From: Bacillota bacterium | GTDB lineage: Bacteria > Bacillota > Clostridia > Tissierellales > Tissierellaceae | NCBI GenBank assembly: GCA_023388495.1 | Contig: JAEWGC010000046.1 | Span: forward strand, 52,300 to 116,299 | Direction of reading: 5' to 3' | DNA: 64,000 nucleotides | Shown here: positions 17,630-24,792 of the stretch, piece after piece | How the letters are laid out: every line of letters begins with the position of its first letter | Numbering within the stretch: position 1 is the first letter of the stretch | Program-made: the position numbers and the translations under genes | The notes under the pieces: model-generated | The model's database searches: none | The model's input: the letters and a program-made list of their open reading frames with translations, nothing else | Told to the model about the DNA's origin: nothing

Positions 17630-17904
17630 TCATAACATATTTTTTTCGGATTTATCGGTCACTTTAAAAATATACTTATCTTTTTTCTAGGTACGCTTTC
17701 ATCTGCATATCCTAAACTAAATGCTACCTGCTCCCATGTGAGATTGTTTATATACTTCAATGTTATTATCTGCCTTATTTCGCTATCTTTTATTTCACCT
17801 ATATAATCATTAATTTCCTCTACCAAATTAATTAATTCCTCTACCCTCCTATTAAATTTTCTCTGTAGCCTACTTAATTTGTTATCGTGTCCTTGATAAT
17901 CCAC
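17630..17904 (-). pseudogene. Phage-type sigma-like/DUF1492-like regulator, C-terminally frameshifted
   Basis: The frame 17659-17904 encodes 81 residues: a helical N-terminus, then IKDSEIRQIITLKYINNLTWEQVAFSLGYADESVPRKK, which looks like sigma-70 region 4 as found in phage late regulators (DUF1492/ArpU type). It stops at FLK, but a one-base shift continues as VTDKSEKNML to a stop at 17630, which looks like the natural tail. The small frameshift and lack of phage neighbours indicate a remnant. Confidence 0.5.
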
Positions 17905-17976
17905 CCCACTAATTAAGAAATTTCTTTATGTATAAGGGAAATAGGGGCTAGATCCTTTCACAGAATTCATGCTTCC

Positions 17977-18174
17977 CTACTCCCCTTTCCTCTCTGCCTC
18001 AATTTGTTTCATAACTATATCTATATTAAGCTTGGTACTATATATAAATTGCATATTAGACTCATATAAAGTCTCAGCTATATCTCTATTCATTTTTAAC
18101 TCTGCTATCTTTTCATTTCCTCTACATAGATCAGATATTATTGTCACTGGTACACCTGAATCCCTAACCTGCAT
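17977..18174 (-). CDS. Small phage-like protein, possibly a remnant
   Basis: This 65-residue hydrophilic frame (MQVRDSGVPVTIISDLCRGNEKIAELK ... IEAERKGE) lies just upstream of the DUF1492-like remnant on the same strand. In phages the two kinds of small gene are commonly adjacent. No ribosome binding site is obvious near the ATG. I do not recognise a defined domain. Confidence 0.4.
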   Translation of the reverse strand: MQVRDSGVPVTIISDLCRGNEKIAELKMNRDIAETLYESNMQFIYSTKLNIDIVMKQIEAERKGE

Positions 18175-18380
18175 ATATATATGTTGAGGCTAAAATAAAT
18201 GAAATGTTTAGTAAGTCAAATCACAAAGAAATAAATGATAAATTCTCCAAAAAAGGTTAGAAGTTTATCGCAGCAGTTCCACTTATGACAGGTTCTAATT
18301 ATATAACAGGGTTTGATTTAGCATTTGAGGAGGGAGGATATACATCTGAAGAACTCCTCTTCCACAGATTTTTTAATTAA
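18168..18380 (+). pseudogene. Unidentified protein C-terminal remnant with internal stop
   Basis: A single plus-strand frame runs from after a stop at 18165 to TAA 18378-18380, interrupted by TAG at 18258-18260. The two halves (EAKINEMFSKSNHKEI ..., then KFIAAVPLMTGSNY ... FEEGGYTSEELL) read like ordinary protein, so this is probably the end of a gene inactivated by a nonsense change. The family is not recognised. Confidence 0.35.
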
Positions 18381-18404
18381 ACATTGAAGAAACTACTCTA
18401 TTGA

Positions 18405-19304
18405 TTATTTAAAATATTTATAAATCATATCTGCAGTTTCCTTGGAAACTTTAATAGGGAAAGTTTCTATGTACATATTAGATCGGCCTTTCCAGTTTAT
18501 TCTCTCAATTGCCATGCTCCCATTTGATGTTACTAAAATATAACTGATATATCCATTTTCTAATATTCTTTCTTTGCTACTTATTTCTTCATAATTAAAA
18601 GTCATAATGTAGTTTGGCTTATTAATATTTTTCATTTTTTCATAGTTTAAAAGCTCAGTAAATCTAATATTTTTAATTTCTATTGAATTCAATTCTTTTA
18701 TAATTTTGTTTATATCTTCTAATGATTCAATCCTATTATTTTTAGATGCTTTACTATCATATTCATGAATTTCGATGTAATCAGGAGTCTTTACATTATT
18801 AAGAAATATATATTTTGAGGGCTGCATATATTTTACTATAAAACCGTATGTTGGAATACTTATTAAGAAAATAGCTAGTAAGAGTTTTCCCATTAGATTT
18901 AAAATATTGTACTTATTTTCATCCCTAATTCTTGTATTATACTCTTCTATTAATGACTCAACTACTTTTATAATTATTTTAAGGATAAAAGAGCCAATAA
19001 ATAGCCAATATGTATATTTTAAGTTATAGTCATCTGATAAAACTATTCTATATAAACATATACTAATTATTGTGATTAAAATTATCTTTATCATAAGTAC
19101 AAAGCCATTTAACTTACTTTTAGAGGTCTCTGACTTTATATATTCATTTATCGGTAATAATAGGAACTGTAAAAAAATAAACATGTAAATATTTATAAAT
19201 TCTACCATTCGAGGAACATCTATTAAAATAAATAAAAAAAACAGAATGATATTTATTATTATAATATAATCAACTATCTTATTTTTTATATTAGATTTAT
19301 TCAC
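18405..19304 (-). CDS. Membrane protein of unknown function
   Basis: About five hydrophobic helices occupy the first 165 residues, at roughly 9-30, 35-55, 67-87, 98-118 and 140-165. A soluble, presumably extracellular, C-terminal domain of about 130 residues follows, rich in Asn, Ile and Lys. The frame opens at a TTG (19322), but AAAGGAG at 19313-19319 fits a GTG at 19302-19304, giving 299 residues. It lies between phage remnants and an IS element and is strikingly AT-rich even for this genome. No known domain was recognised. Confidence 0.6.
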   Translation of the reverse strand: MNKSNIKNKIVDYIIIINIILFFLFILIDVPRMVEFINIYMFIFLQFLLLPINEYIKSETSKSKLNGFVLMIKIILITIISICLYRIVLSDDYNLKYTYWLFIGSFILKIIIKVVESLIEEYNTRIRDENKYNILNLMGKLLLAIFLISIPTYGFIVKYMQPSKYIFLNNVKTPDYIEIHEYDSKASKNNRIESLEDINKIIKELNSIEIKNIRFTELLNYEKMKNINKPNYIMTFNYEEISSKERILENGYISYILVTSNGSMAIERINWKGRSNMYIETFPIKVSKETADMIYKYFK

Positions 19305-19403
19305 ATATGCTGCTCCTTTCAAAATTAAAAATATATAATTTTCCTTAACTATTTATGTTAATATTATAACATTTGTAATAGCTTTATTCAAAACATATGG
19401 TAA

Positions 19404-19577
19404 ACACTTAATTTTAAAATTTGGATAAAAATAAGCCAAACAACTGGATCTTTTAAAGAAAAAGATAATCGTTCCCCAGAAGAAAATGAACTAATAAAGT
19501 TAAGGAAAGAAAATCAACAGCTAAAAATGGAGAATGATATTTTAAAGCAAGCAGCGCTGATATTAGGACGAAAGTAA
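19404..19577 (+). pseudogene. IS3 orfA remnant
   Basis: The frame encodes the leucine-zipper end of an IS3 OrfA (ELIKLRKENQQLKMENDILKQA, stop at 19575-19577). The helix-turn-helix half that binds the inverted repeats is absent. Confidence 0.7.
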
Positions 19578-19579
19578 GT

Positions 19580-20401
19580 GTGATTAAGAGTAATTCTCAC
19601 AAGTACAGTGTATCAGCAAGGTGTAAGATCCTACAAATCCCTAGAAGCACTTATTACTATGAATCCAAAGCTAAAGATTCTTTAGATGAAATAACACCAA
19701 AAGTTATAGATATATTTAAATCAAGTAGAAACAACTACGGTACTAGAAAAATTAAAGTAGAGCTTAAAAAAGCAGGCTATATAGTATCTAGAAGAAAAAC
19801 AGGTAGAATAATAAAGCAAAATGGCTTAGTATCAAACTATGCAGTTGCTCAGTACAAGCCACATGTGGATAAATGTAATGAATCAAAGATTGCTAATGAA
19901 TTAAATAGACAATTTAATACAGATGAACCTTATGCAGCTGTAGTCAGTGATTTAACATACGTTAGAGTTAATAAAAGATGGAGTTATGTATGTTTCTTAG
20001 TCGACCTATTTAATAGAGAAATATGCTGGTCCTAACAAAGATGCACCCTTAGTTTATAGAGCATTTGCAAGAGTTAAAACTAAATTAGACGATATTATTC
20101 TATTTCATACAGATAGAGGAAACGAATTCAAAAATAAAATAATAGATGAAGTCCTAGATACATTCAAAATTAAGCGTTCTTTAGGTATGAAAGGCTGTCC
20201 CTATGACAATGCTGTAGCTGAAGCTACATTCAAGATCTTTAAAACTGAATCCGCTAATAACTATCACTTTGAAAGCTTAGAACAGTTAGAAATCATGTTG
20301 CTGACTATGTAAATTGGTTTAACAATATTAGAATTCATGGTGCACTAGGATATTTAAGTCCTAAGGATTATAAATTATATAACCTTAAAAAAACTGTCTA
20401 A
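19580..20401 (+). pseudogene. IS3 orfB transposase, frameshifted twice
   Basis: The N-terminal HTH_21 region (KILQIPRSTYYY, NNYGTRKIKVEL) and the first catalytic Asp (VVSDLTYVRV) are intact to about 20030. There a deletion of roughly a dozen bases after NRE shifts the frame. A second frame carries AGPNKDAP, ILFHTDRGNEF (second Asp) and GCPYDNAVAEATFKIFK (Glu). A further shift near 20300 leads to DYVNWFNNIRIHGALGY and the terminal stop. Transposition by this copy is not possible. Confidence 0.8.
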
Positions 20402-20459
20402 ATTAGTGTTGAAAATCCAGTTATCTGAGAAATTGCATCAGTTATTTGAGGGAATACAG

Positions 20460-20760
20460 AAAATCTTCATGATATAGTACTTGCAAATTCTATTCTTGCT
20501 AAGAAATATAAGATACAAACAGGAGAATTTTTACATTCTGAAAAAAAGAAATGCCCTAGCCTTCTTGTCGTACCACCTAATTATCAAGTATATGTTCAAG
20601 CTATATGACTTTTTAAATACCTTCTCTCCTGATGTGGAGTTGTTTAGTATTGATAAATGTTTTATTCGATTCATTAATATCACTAAAGAAGAGTCTATTC
20701 CGTTAGCACATAGGCTTAAAAAGATTAAATTAAAAATACCTTTGGTTATATTGTCAATAA
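20460..20760 (+). pseudogene. UvrX/UmuC-like Y-family DNA polymerase remnant
   Basis: From 20471 one frame reads DIVLANSILAKKYKI then KKCPSLLVVPPNYQVY and stops at 20606. From 20592 another frame continues with MFKLYDFLNTFSPDVELFSID. Together these match the palm region of Y-family lesion-bypass polymerases, including the SIDE motif, here SIDK with the catalytic Glu replaced. The N-terminus and everything after about residue 130 are missing. Such genes usually sit in phages, plasmids or SOS cassettes. Confidence 0.65.
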
Positions 20761-20771
20761 AGGATGTTTTC

Positions 20772-21011
20772 TTGAAAGTTATTGATCAACCTATTAAAGT
20801 AATGTCAGTTTTTTATCCAGACGGAAAAATCGAACCATTGAAATTTAGACTTAATGATACAGTGGTTAGTGTAGAAAAAGTAATGAAAACCTATGAAGAA
20901 AAGATTGTAGGCAATAAACGTATTATTTTCGTATATATGCATAATAATAAAGATATTTATGAACTTAAGTATGAAGTTGGTACAAAAATATGGTACTTAT
21001 TTAAACAATAA
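20772..21011 (+). CDS. Small protein of the kind found next to mobile Y-family polymerases
   Basis: A TTG at 20772 with AAAGGAT seven bases upstream gives 79 residues: IKVMSVFYPDGKIEPLKF, then VEKVMKTYEEKIVGNKRIIF and a terminal YELKYEVGTKIWYLFK. I recall short proteins of this pattern downstream of UvrX-type polymerases in Firmicutes phages; function unknown. A longer open frame (from 20481) fuses it to the broken polymerase, but that fusion is a product of decay. Confidence 0.55.
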   Translation: MKVIDQPIKVMSVFYPDGKIEPLKFRLNDTVVSVEKVMKTYEEKIVGNKRIIFVYMHNNKDIYELKYEVGTKIWYLFKQ

Positions 21012-21065
21012 AAAGACCAGGAGATTAATCCTGGCCTGGTTTATTCATAAATATAATTTATTATA

Positions 21066-21428
21066 TTAAACAATAGTACATAAAGGTACTCTAACTAAAA
21101 CTAGACGATCAGTTGCATTTTCAACATTAAACACTAAGAATACATTTTGTCCTACTACAAAGGCACAAATAAGATTTACATCCTGTCCTGGACCTGGGGT
21201 AGGAATTGTATTAACTATTTGACAACGCATAACTCCTGATGCTACTAAGGCTGCTGCTTGTGCTGCTGTTATCTCAAATATGATTACTTCTTCTCTCTCA
21301 CTACCTACAACATCTATTTCTATTTCTATAAGCAAGAAAAACCTTCCATCTATTTGCGCTACACATGTTGCACCTATTTCAATTGGCTCGTTTTGCACTT
21401 GTGATTTAACTAATTGTTTATAATCCAC
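21066..21428 (-). CDS. Hypothetical beta-rich protein
   Basis: The 120-residue protein has no signal peptide and alternates hydrophobic strands (RFFLLIEIEIDVV, EEVIIFEITAAQAAAL, LICAFVVGQNVFLVF) with a Pro/Gly turn (TIPTPGPGQ). It is acidic and has three cysteines. GAAGGCG precedes the ATG. Neighbouring genes encode a spore-type amidase and small peptides, so a spore-surface role is conceivable but is only a guess from context. Confidence 0.6.
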   Translation of the reverse strand: MDYKQLVKSQVQNEPIEIGATCVAQIDGRFFLLIEIEIDVVGSEREEVIIFEITAAQAAALVASGVMRCQIVNTIPTPGPGQDVNLICAFVVGQNVFLVFNVENATDRLVLVRVPLCTIV

Positions 21429-21815
21429 TATTTTCGCCTTCCTTATTTAGTATTAGAAAAGCTTTACCGCTCTTCTAGTACTAGTATATTATGGACTTGT
21501 ACAAGTGTTACTATGGAATAAAAAAGACTAGAACTTTTTTACACCCAGTCAATTTAAATATTATTATTCAGTTTTCCTCTGTTCTCACTTACAAGATTAG
21601 CTTTTATAATATTTATCTATATTATAAATGTTTATATCACCTTTCTAAATTAAATTAATATAATAATATTAAGTATTAGACATGCATTGCTAATAGCTTA
21701 TCGATTTTCACTCTCTTAGACAATAATTTCAAATATATAAAGAGACCTTTCTAGGGGGTCTCTTTACTGTTTAATATGAAAATTTTAAAAAAGACTAGTG
21801 ACTTCTCTTTTAATC
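21429..21815. other. Intergenic stretch with hairpins only
   Basis: No convincing gene is present. Besides the terminator at 21739-21765 there are only A/T-run hairpins such as AAAAAAG...CTTTTTT near 21525-21541. The segment probably holds the promoter of the minus-strand gene at 21066, but no clear boxes were found. Confidence 0.5.
21739..21765 (-). terminator. Terminator after the 21-residue peptide gene
   Basis: AAAGAGACC (21739-21747) and GGTCTCTTT (21757-21765) pair around a 9-base loop. It lies about 50 bases downstream of the tiny ORF on the minus strand. Confidence 0.65.
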
Positions 21816-21881
21816 CTACTTTCTTAATACCTCTAATATCCCAATCAATAAAGGCATTATTGCTATTCCTCTATATTCCAT
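21816..21881 (-). CDS. Very small hydrophobic peptide (21 residues)
   Basis: An ATG at 21881-21879 is preceded nine bases upstream by a full AAAGGAGT (21891-21898). The frame encodes MEYRGIAIMPLLIGILEVLRK and ends in TAG: a short amphipathic/hydrophobic helix with basic end, like membrane-associated sporulation peptides or holin-like peptides. It lies between the amidase terminator and its own terminator, so it would be a separate transcription unit. Too short to assign by homology. Confidence 0.5.
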   Translation of the reverse strand: MEYRGIAIMPLLIGILEVLRK

Positions 21882-21912
21882 TATTTATTTACTCCTTTGT
21901 TTTTATGGTTTT

Positions 21913-21942
21913 AAAAAGGCTAAGGTTTCCCCTAGCCTTTTT
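21913..21942 (-). terminator. Terminator after the CwlC-like amidase gene
   Basis: AAAAAGGCTA (21913-21922) and TAGCCTTTTT (21933-21942) form a 10-bp stem with a 10-base loop, right at the end of the amidase gene. Confidence 0.8.
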
Positions 21943-21945
21943 AAA

Positions 21946-22713
21946 TTAAGCTGTTACTACTATTGCGTCATATCCTTTAGATCTTAATTCATTTGTTAAA
22001 GCATCAGCATTTGATCTTACACTAAATGCACCTACTTGTACTTTGTATAGTCCTCCTACTAAAACTACTATTGGACTATAGCCTTTTGCTCTTAATTCAT
22101 TAGCTAGATTATCAGCATTTGATTTTACTGAGAATGCTCCTACTTGTACCTTATAAAGTGTTGTTCCACCGCCACCATTATATGGTATTCCAAGATTCTT
22201 TAATATTCCCTTAGCTACTGCTACTGCTAAATCATCTTGTCTGTTTCTTAGGATATCAGCATCTTGTGAATTGGTGATAAATGCTAATTCTACTAAAGCT
22301 GCTGGCATATTAGTTAGCCTTAAAACTGCAAAATCTGCTGTCTTGGTTCCTCTGTTTACAGTGTATACACCACTTGCAATTATACTGTCTTGTATAGTTT
22401 TTGCTAGATTTGCACCTGTAGTATTACCTGGATAACCATAAGTTTCTACTCCCTTTGCTGAAGTGTCACCAAATGCGTTACAGTGGATTGATAGGAATTC
22501 ATTTGCACCAAAGTTATTTGCTCTTGCAGCCCTATCTGCTGATTCTAAAAATACATCTGTTGTTCTGGAATAACCTACTGTTACTCCATGATTTGCTAAT
22601 ATCTTTCCTATCTTCAACGTTACTGATAATACTATGTCCTTTTCTCTTAAGCTATTACCTAACGCTCCTGGATCATGCCCTCCATGTCCTGCATCTAAAA
22701 ATACCTTTGCCAT
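21946..22713 (-). CDS. N-acetylmuramoyl-L-alanine amidase with two SPOR repeats (CwlC-like)
   Basis: The enzyme cleaves the bond between MurNAc and L-alanine in peptidoglycan. The Amidase_3 domain (1-175) has its zinc ligands and catalytic Glu: DAGHGGHDPGA, SLREKDIVL, FLSIHCNAF and PAALVELAFITN. Two SPOR repeats (each beginning LYKVQVGAFSV) occupy 184-255. There is no signal peptide, as in CwlC and CwlH, which act on the mother-cell wall late in sporulation. AAGGAGG precedes the ATG. The broken copy at 16698 is a relative. Confidence 0.92.
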   Translation of the reverse strand: MAKVFLDAGHGGHDPGALGNSLREKDIVLSVTLKIGKILANHGVTVGYSRTTDVFLESADRAARANNFGANEFLSIHCNAFGDTSAKGVETYGYPGNTTGANLAKTIQDSIIASGVYTVNRGTKTADFAVLRLTNMPAALVELAFITNSQDADILRNRQDDLAVAVAKGILKNLGIPYNGGGGTTLYKVQVGAFSVKSNADNLANELRAKGYSPIVVLVGGLYKVQVGAFSVRSNADALTNELRSKGYDAIVVTA

Positions 22714-23016
22714 AAATAAACCCTCCTTAGTTTTGTTTTTTTAGGATTACTTTAGTCGACTGTTTCACCTTTCAATAAATAAATAGATCTTGGGAAAGAA
22801 TTTTACTATGCTAATTTACTAATTTAAAAATTTTTATTTTATTAACTTTGCTTGAACTACATAAAAAAATAAGCTTACGAAAGCTCACACTAATAAACCT
22901 ATGAACCACTAGGTGCTATAATAGCATTTCTATAATTCTATACTAGGACATAAAAAATACCGCTTATCCATTTCTGAATAATACGGTATTAAAGTAAACA
23001 TTGTTATTTCTTTTTA
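22714..23016. other. Intergenic region without a gene
   Basis: This AT-rich 303-base stretch contains the amidase promoter region and, at 22968-22999, an AATACCG/CGGTATT inverted repeat that probably terminates the gene at 23017 on the minus strand. No open frame of interest was found. Confidence 0.5.
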
Positions 23017-23403
23017 CTATTCTCCAGCACACTGTTCCTTCTCTCTTACTATCATTAATAAAGTACAAAAGACAAATATTAATACCATACCAGTATTTAA
23101 AGAGAATCCTATCATAATTATCATGAACAAAAAAGAAGCAATTATTTTCTTTAGAATTTTTTGATTATATCTTTCATTTGAATACTTACTATTGTATGAC
23201 CACCAAAATAACGATGCTAATCCAATTCTTACAATTAATCCTGAAATAGTTCCTATCATTAGCATGAGCAACATTAATATTGAATCTTCACTTACACTGT
23301 AAGAATAATATGAAGTAATAGTATTTAATATTATAGTAATAGATAATATAATTATTAATATAAATAAAGAAATTTTAACTAATTTTACTTCTTTTGTTTT
23401 CAT
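23017..23403 (-). CDS. Four-helix membrane protein of unknown function
   Basis: Four hydrophobic segments are visible at about 9-29, 40-65, 83-103 and 105-122, with a short charged tail. The frame extends to 23415, but TGAGGTGG immediately upstream selects the ATG at 23403 (MKTKEVKLVK), giving 128 residues. No family was recognised. It stands alone between the amidase and a DUF2513-like gene on the other strand. Confidence 0.6.
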   Translation of the reverse strand: MKTKEVKLVKISLFILIIILSITIILNTITSYYSYSVSEDSILMLLMLMIGTISGLIVRIGLASLFWWSYNSKYSNERYNQKILKKIIASFLFMIIMIGFSLNTGMVLIFVFCTLLMIVREKEQCAGE

Positions 23404-23635
23404 AATCCACCTCATAAACTAAAATAATCTTAAGTCTAATACATTTAGCAATTGAACAAGAAAATTATACCATATTTTTTGTATTAGTGTATAAAATTAT
23501 AAATTTCTAATACTGAATTATTTAGTTTTAAGGTTAGGCATAACTTATTCCCTTTGTTTTCATATTCTCAATTGTCAAAATGTTTGAATTATGGTAATAT
23601 TTACCTATGATGTGTATATAAGGGGGATGATGAGT

Positions 23636-24022
23636 TTGAAGCTTAACCATGATTGCATTAGAGACTTGTTGCTGTTTATTGAGAATAATCTACAATATGG
23701 ATTCTACATTGATGTTAATTCTGTGGAAATCAATGATTATTCCAAAGAAGAAATATTATATTCTGCCGATAAATTATATGAAGCTGGTTATATATCTGCT
23801 GATAGAAGAATCACTATAGGAAGTAAGGGACTGCCTCAAATTAATGTTAAATCTATTACATGGGATGGACACCAATTCTTAGATAATGTACGTGATAGAA
23901 ATGTGTGGGAAAATACAAAGGTCGTTTTATCTAACTTTTCATCCGTTTCTATTGGAGTAGTCAATAATGTTGCTACTCAAATAATCTCTTCTTTTGTAAA
24001 AACTCAACTTAGTTTAAAGTAA
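23636..24022 (+). CDS. DUF2513-like protein
   Basis: The product begins MKLNHDCIRDLLLFIENN, the hallmark of DUF2513 proteins found in phages and mobile regions of Firmicutes. A winged-helix-like middle follows (YSKEEILYSADKLYEAGYI, then ITWDGHQFLDNVRD). A TTG at 23636 fits the AAGGGGG at 23620-23626 and the family's usual start better than the two preceding ATGs. Function is unknown. The C-terminal 30 residues are less typical. Confidence 0.65.
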   Translation: MKLNHDCIRDLLLFIENNLQYGFYIDVNSVEINDYSKEEILYSADKLYEAGYISADRRITIGSKGLPQINVKSITWDGHQFLDNVRDRNVWENTKVVLSNFSSVSIGVVNNVATQIISSFVKTQLSLK

Positions 24023-24388
24023 TTTAACATGTTTTGTATTAAGACTAGTTTTTAAAGGAAGCTTGGGTTTTAACTTTAAATTATACCCATTCTTCCTTAT
24101 TGTAATAGTGATGAATTCTCTAAAATATTTGGTACTTCTCCAAAGGTAGCAAGGAACTTTTATTTAAATCAATTTTTTATAGATTAATATCATTTATGAG
24201 TATATTTGTTAAGATCACAATGTTTAGTTATTTATCTTTTTATCTAGATATTTACCCTTAGTTTACTCTATAATTTCTTTTATCTGAATCACTAATCATC
24301 TTTTTTCAATTTTTCAATTAACACTTTAGTACTACTTATCATATCCTATTATGAGAGCATTTCTCACAGTTAAATAGGAGGTGTTTTT
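24023..24388. other. Intergenic stretch with a possible decayed frame
   Basis: There is no ribosome-binding-site-supported gene. Around 24095-24186 a short plus frame ending in TAA reads like natural protein (DEFSKIFGTSPKVARNFY), which could be a remnant. The rest is AT-rich filler and presumably the promoter of the small gene at 24389. Confidence 0.35.
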
Positions 24389-24496
24389 ATGAGTTTATTT
24401 GGTAGAAGAGGAGAAGGTTGTAATGGCGTAGATGATTCTTTACTATTCTTTTTTCTATTATTGGTAATTATCTTCATGAACTGTGATAATTTTTAA
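24389..24496 (+). CDS. Small hydrophobic peptide (35 residues), YjcZ-like
   Basis: TAGGAGGTG five bases before ATG 24389 is one of the best ribosome binding sites in the window. The frame has a polar, Gly-rich head (MSLFGRRGEGCNGVDD), one strongly hydrophobic helix (LLFFFLLLVIIFMN) and a short tail, then TAA. Head-plus-single-helix peptides of this size are typical of the YjcZ/SscA class of spore-associated proteins. A GC-rich terminator follows directly. Confidence 0.65.
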   Translation: MSLFGRRGEGCNGVDDSLLFFFLLLVIIFMNCDNF

Positions 24497-24504
24497 GTTT
24501 TTGA

Positions 24505-24533
24505 AATAATCGGGGACAGTCCCCGATTATTTT
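24505..24533 (+). terminator. Terminator after the 35-residue peptide gene
   Basis: AATAATCGGGGA (24505-24516) and TCCCCGATTATT (24520-24531) are perfect arms around three bases, followed by T residues. Confidence 0.85.
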
Positions 24534-24792
24534 TATTTAATTATAAAATATGAGCAAAGTAGTCATTTCAACATACTTAATTTGTAATAATGCCTAGTAT
24601 TATCCTCCACTAGAGAGTAAGAAAACTCTTCTGATGTTAGATTTAATTCTTAGGCATAATAGTAGTAAATAATTTAAATAAAAAATTAATAATAAGATGA
24701 AATAAATTTTAATTAGTGTATAATAGATGTAGGTGAACTAATTAAATTTATTAGAAAAACTTTATATAAATTTAAAAGAGGGGGAAATTATA

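Larger units (their letters stand above)
19404..20419 (+). mobile_element. Degenerate IS3-family insertion sequence
   Basis: Two overlapping-style transposase genes in the orfA-orfB order, with an orfB DDE core, identify an IS3-family element (IS150-like subgroup by appearance). The orfA N-terminal half is missing and orfB carries two frame disruptions. The right end is probably near 20419, after TGTCTAAATTAGTGTTG. The left terminal repeat is not visible. The element is dead. Confidence 0.75.

Noticed and set aside
20481..21011. A single 176-residue gene
   Set aside because: The frame is a chance fusion. Its first part is out of frame with the polymerase remnant, the middle is the polymerase palm, and the end is an independent small protein with its own start.
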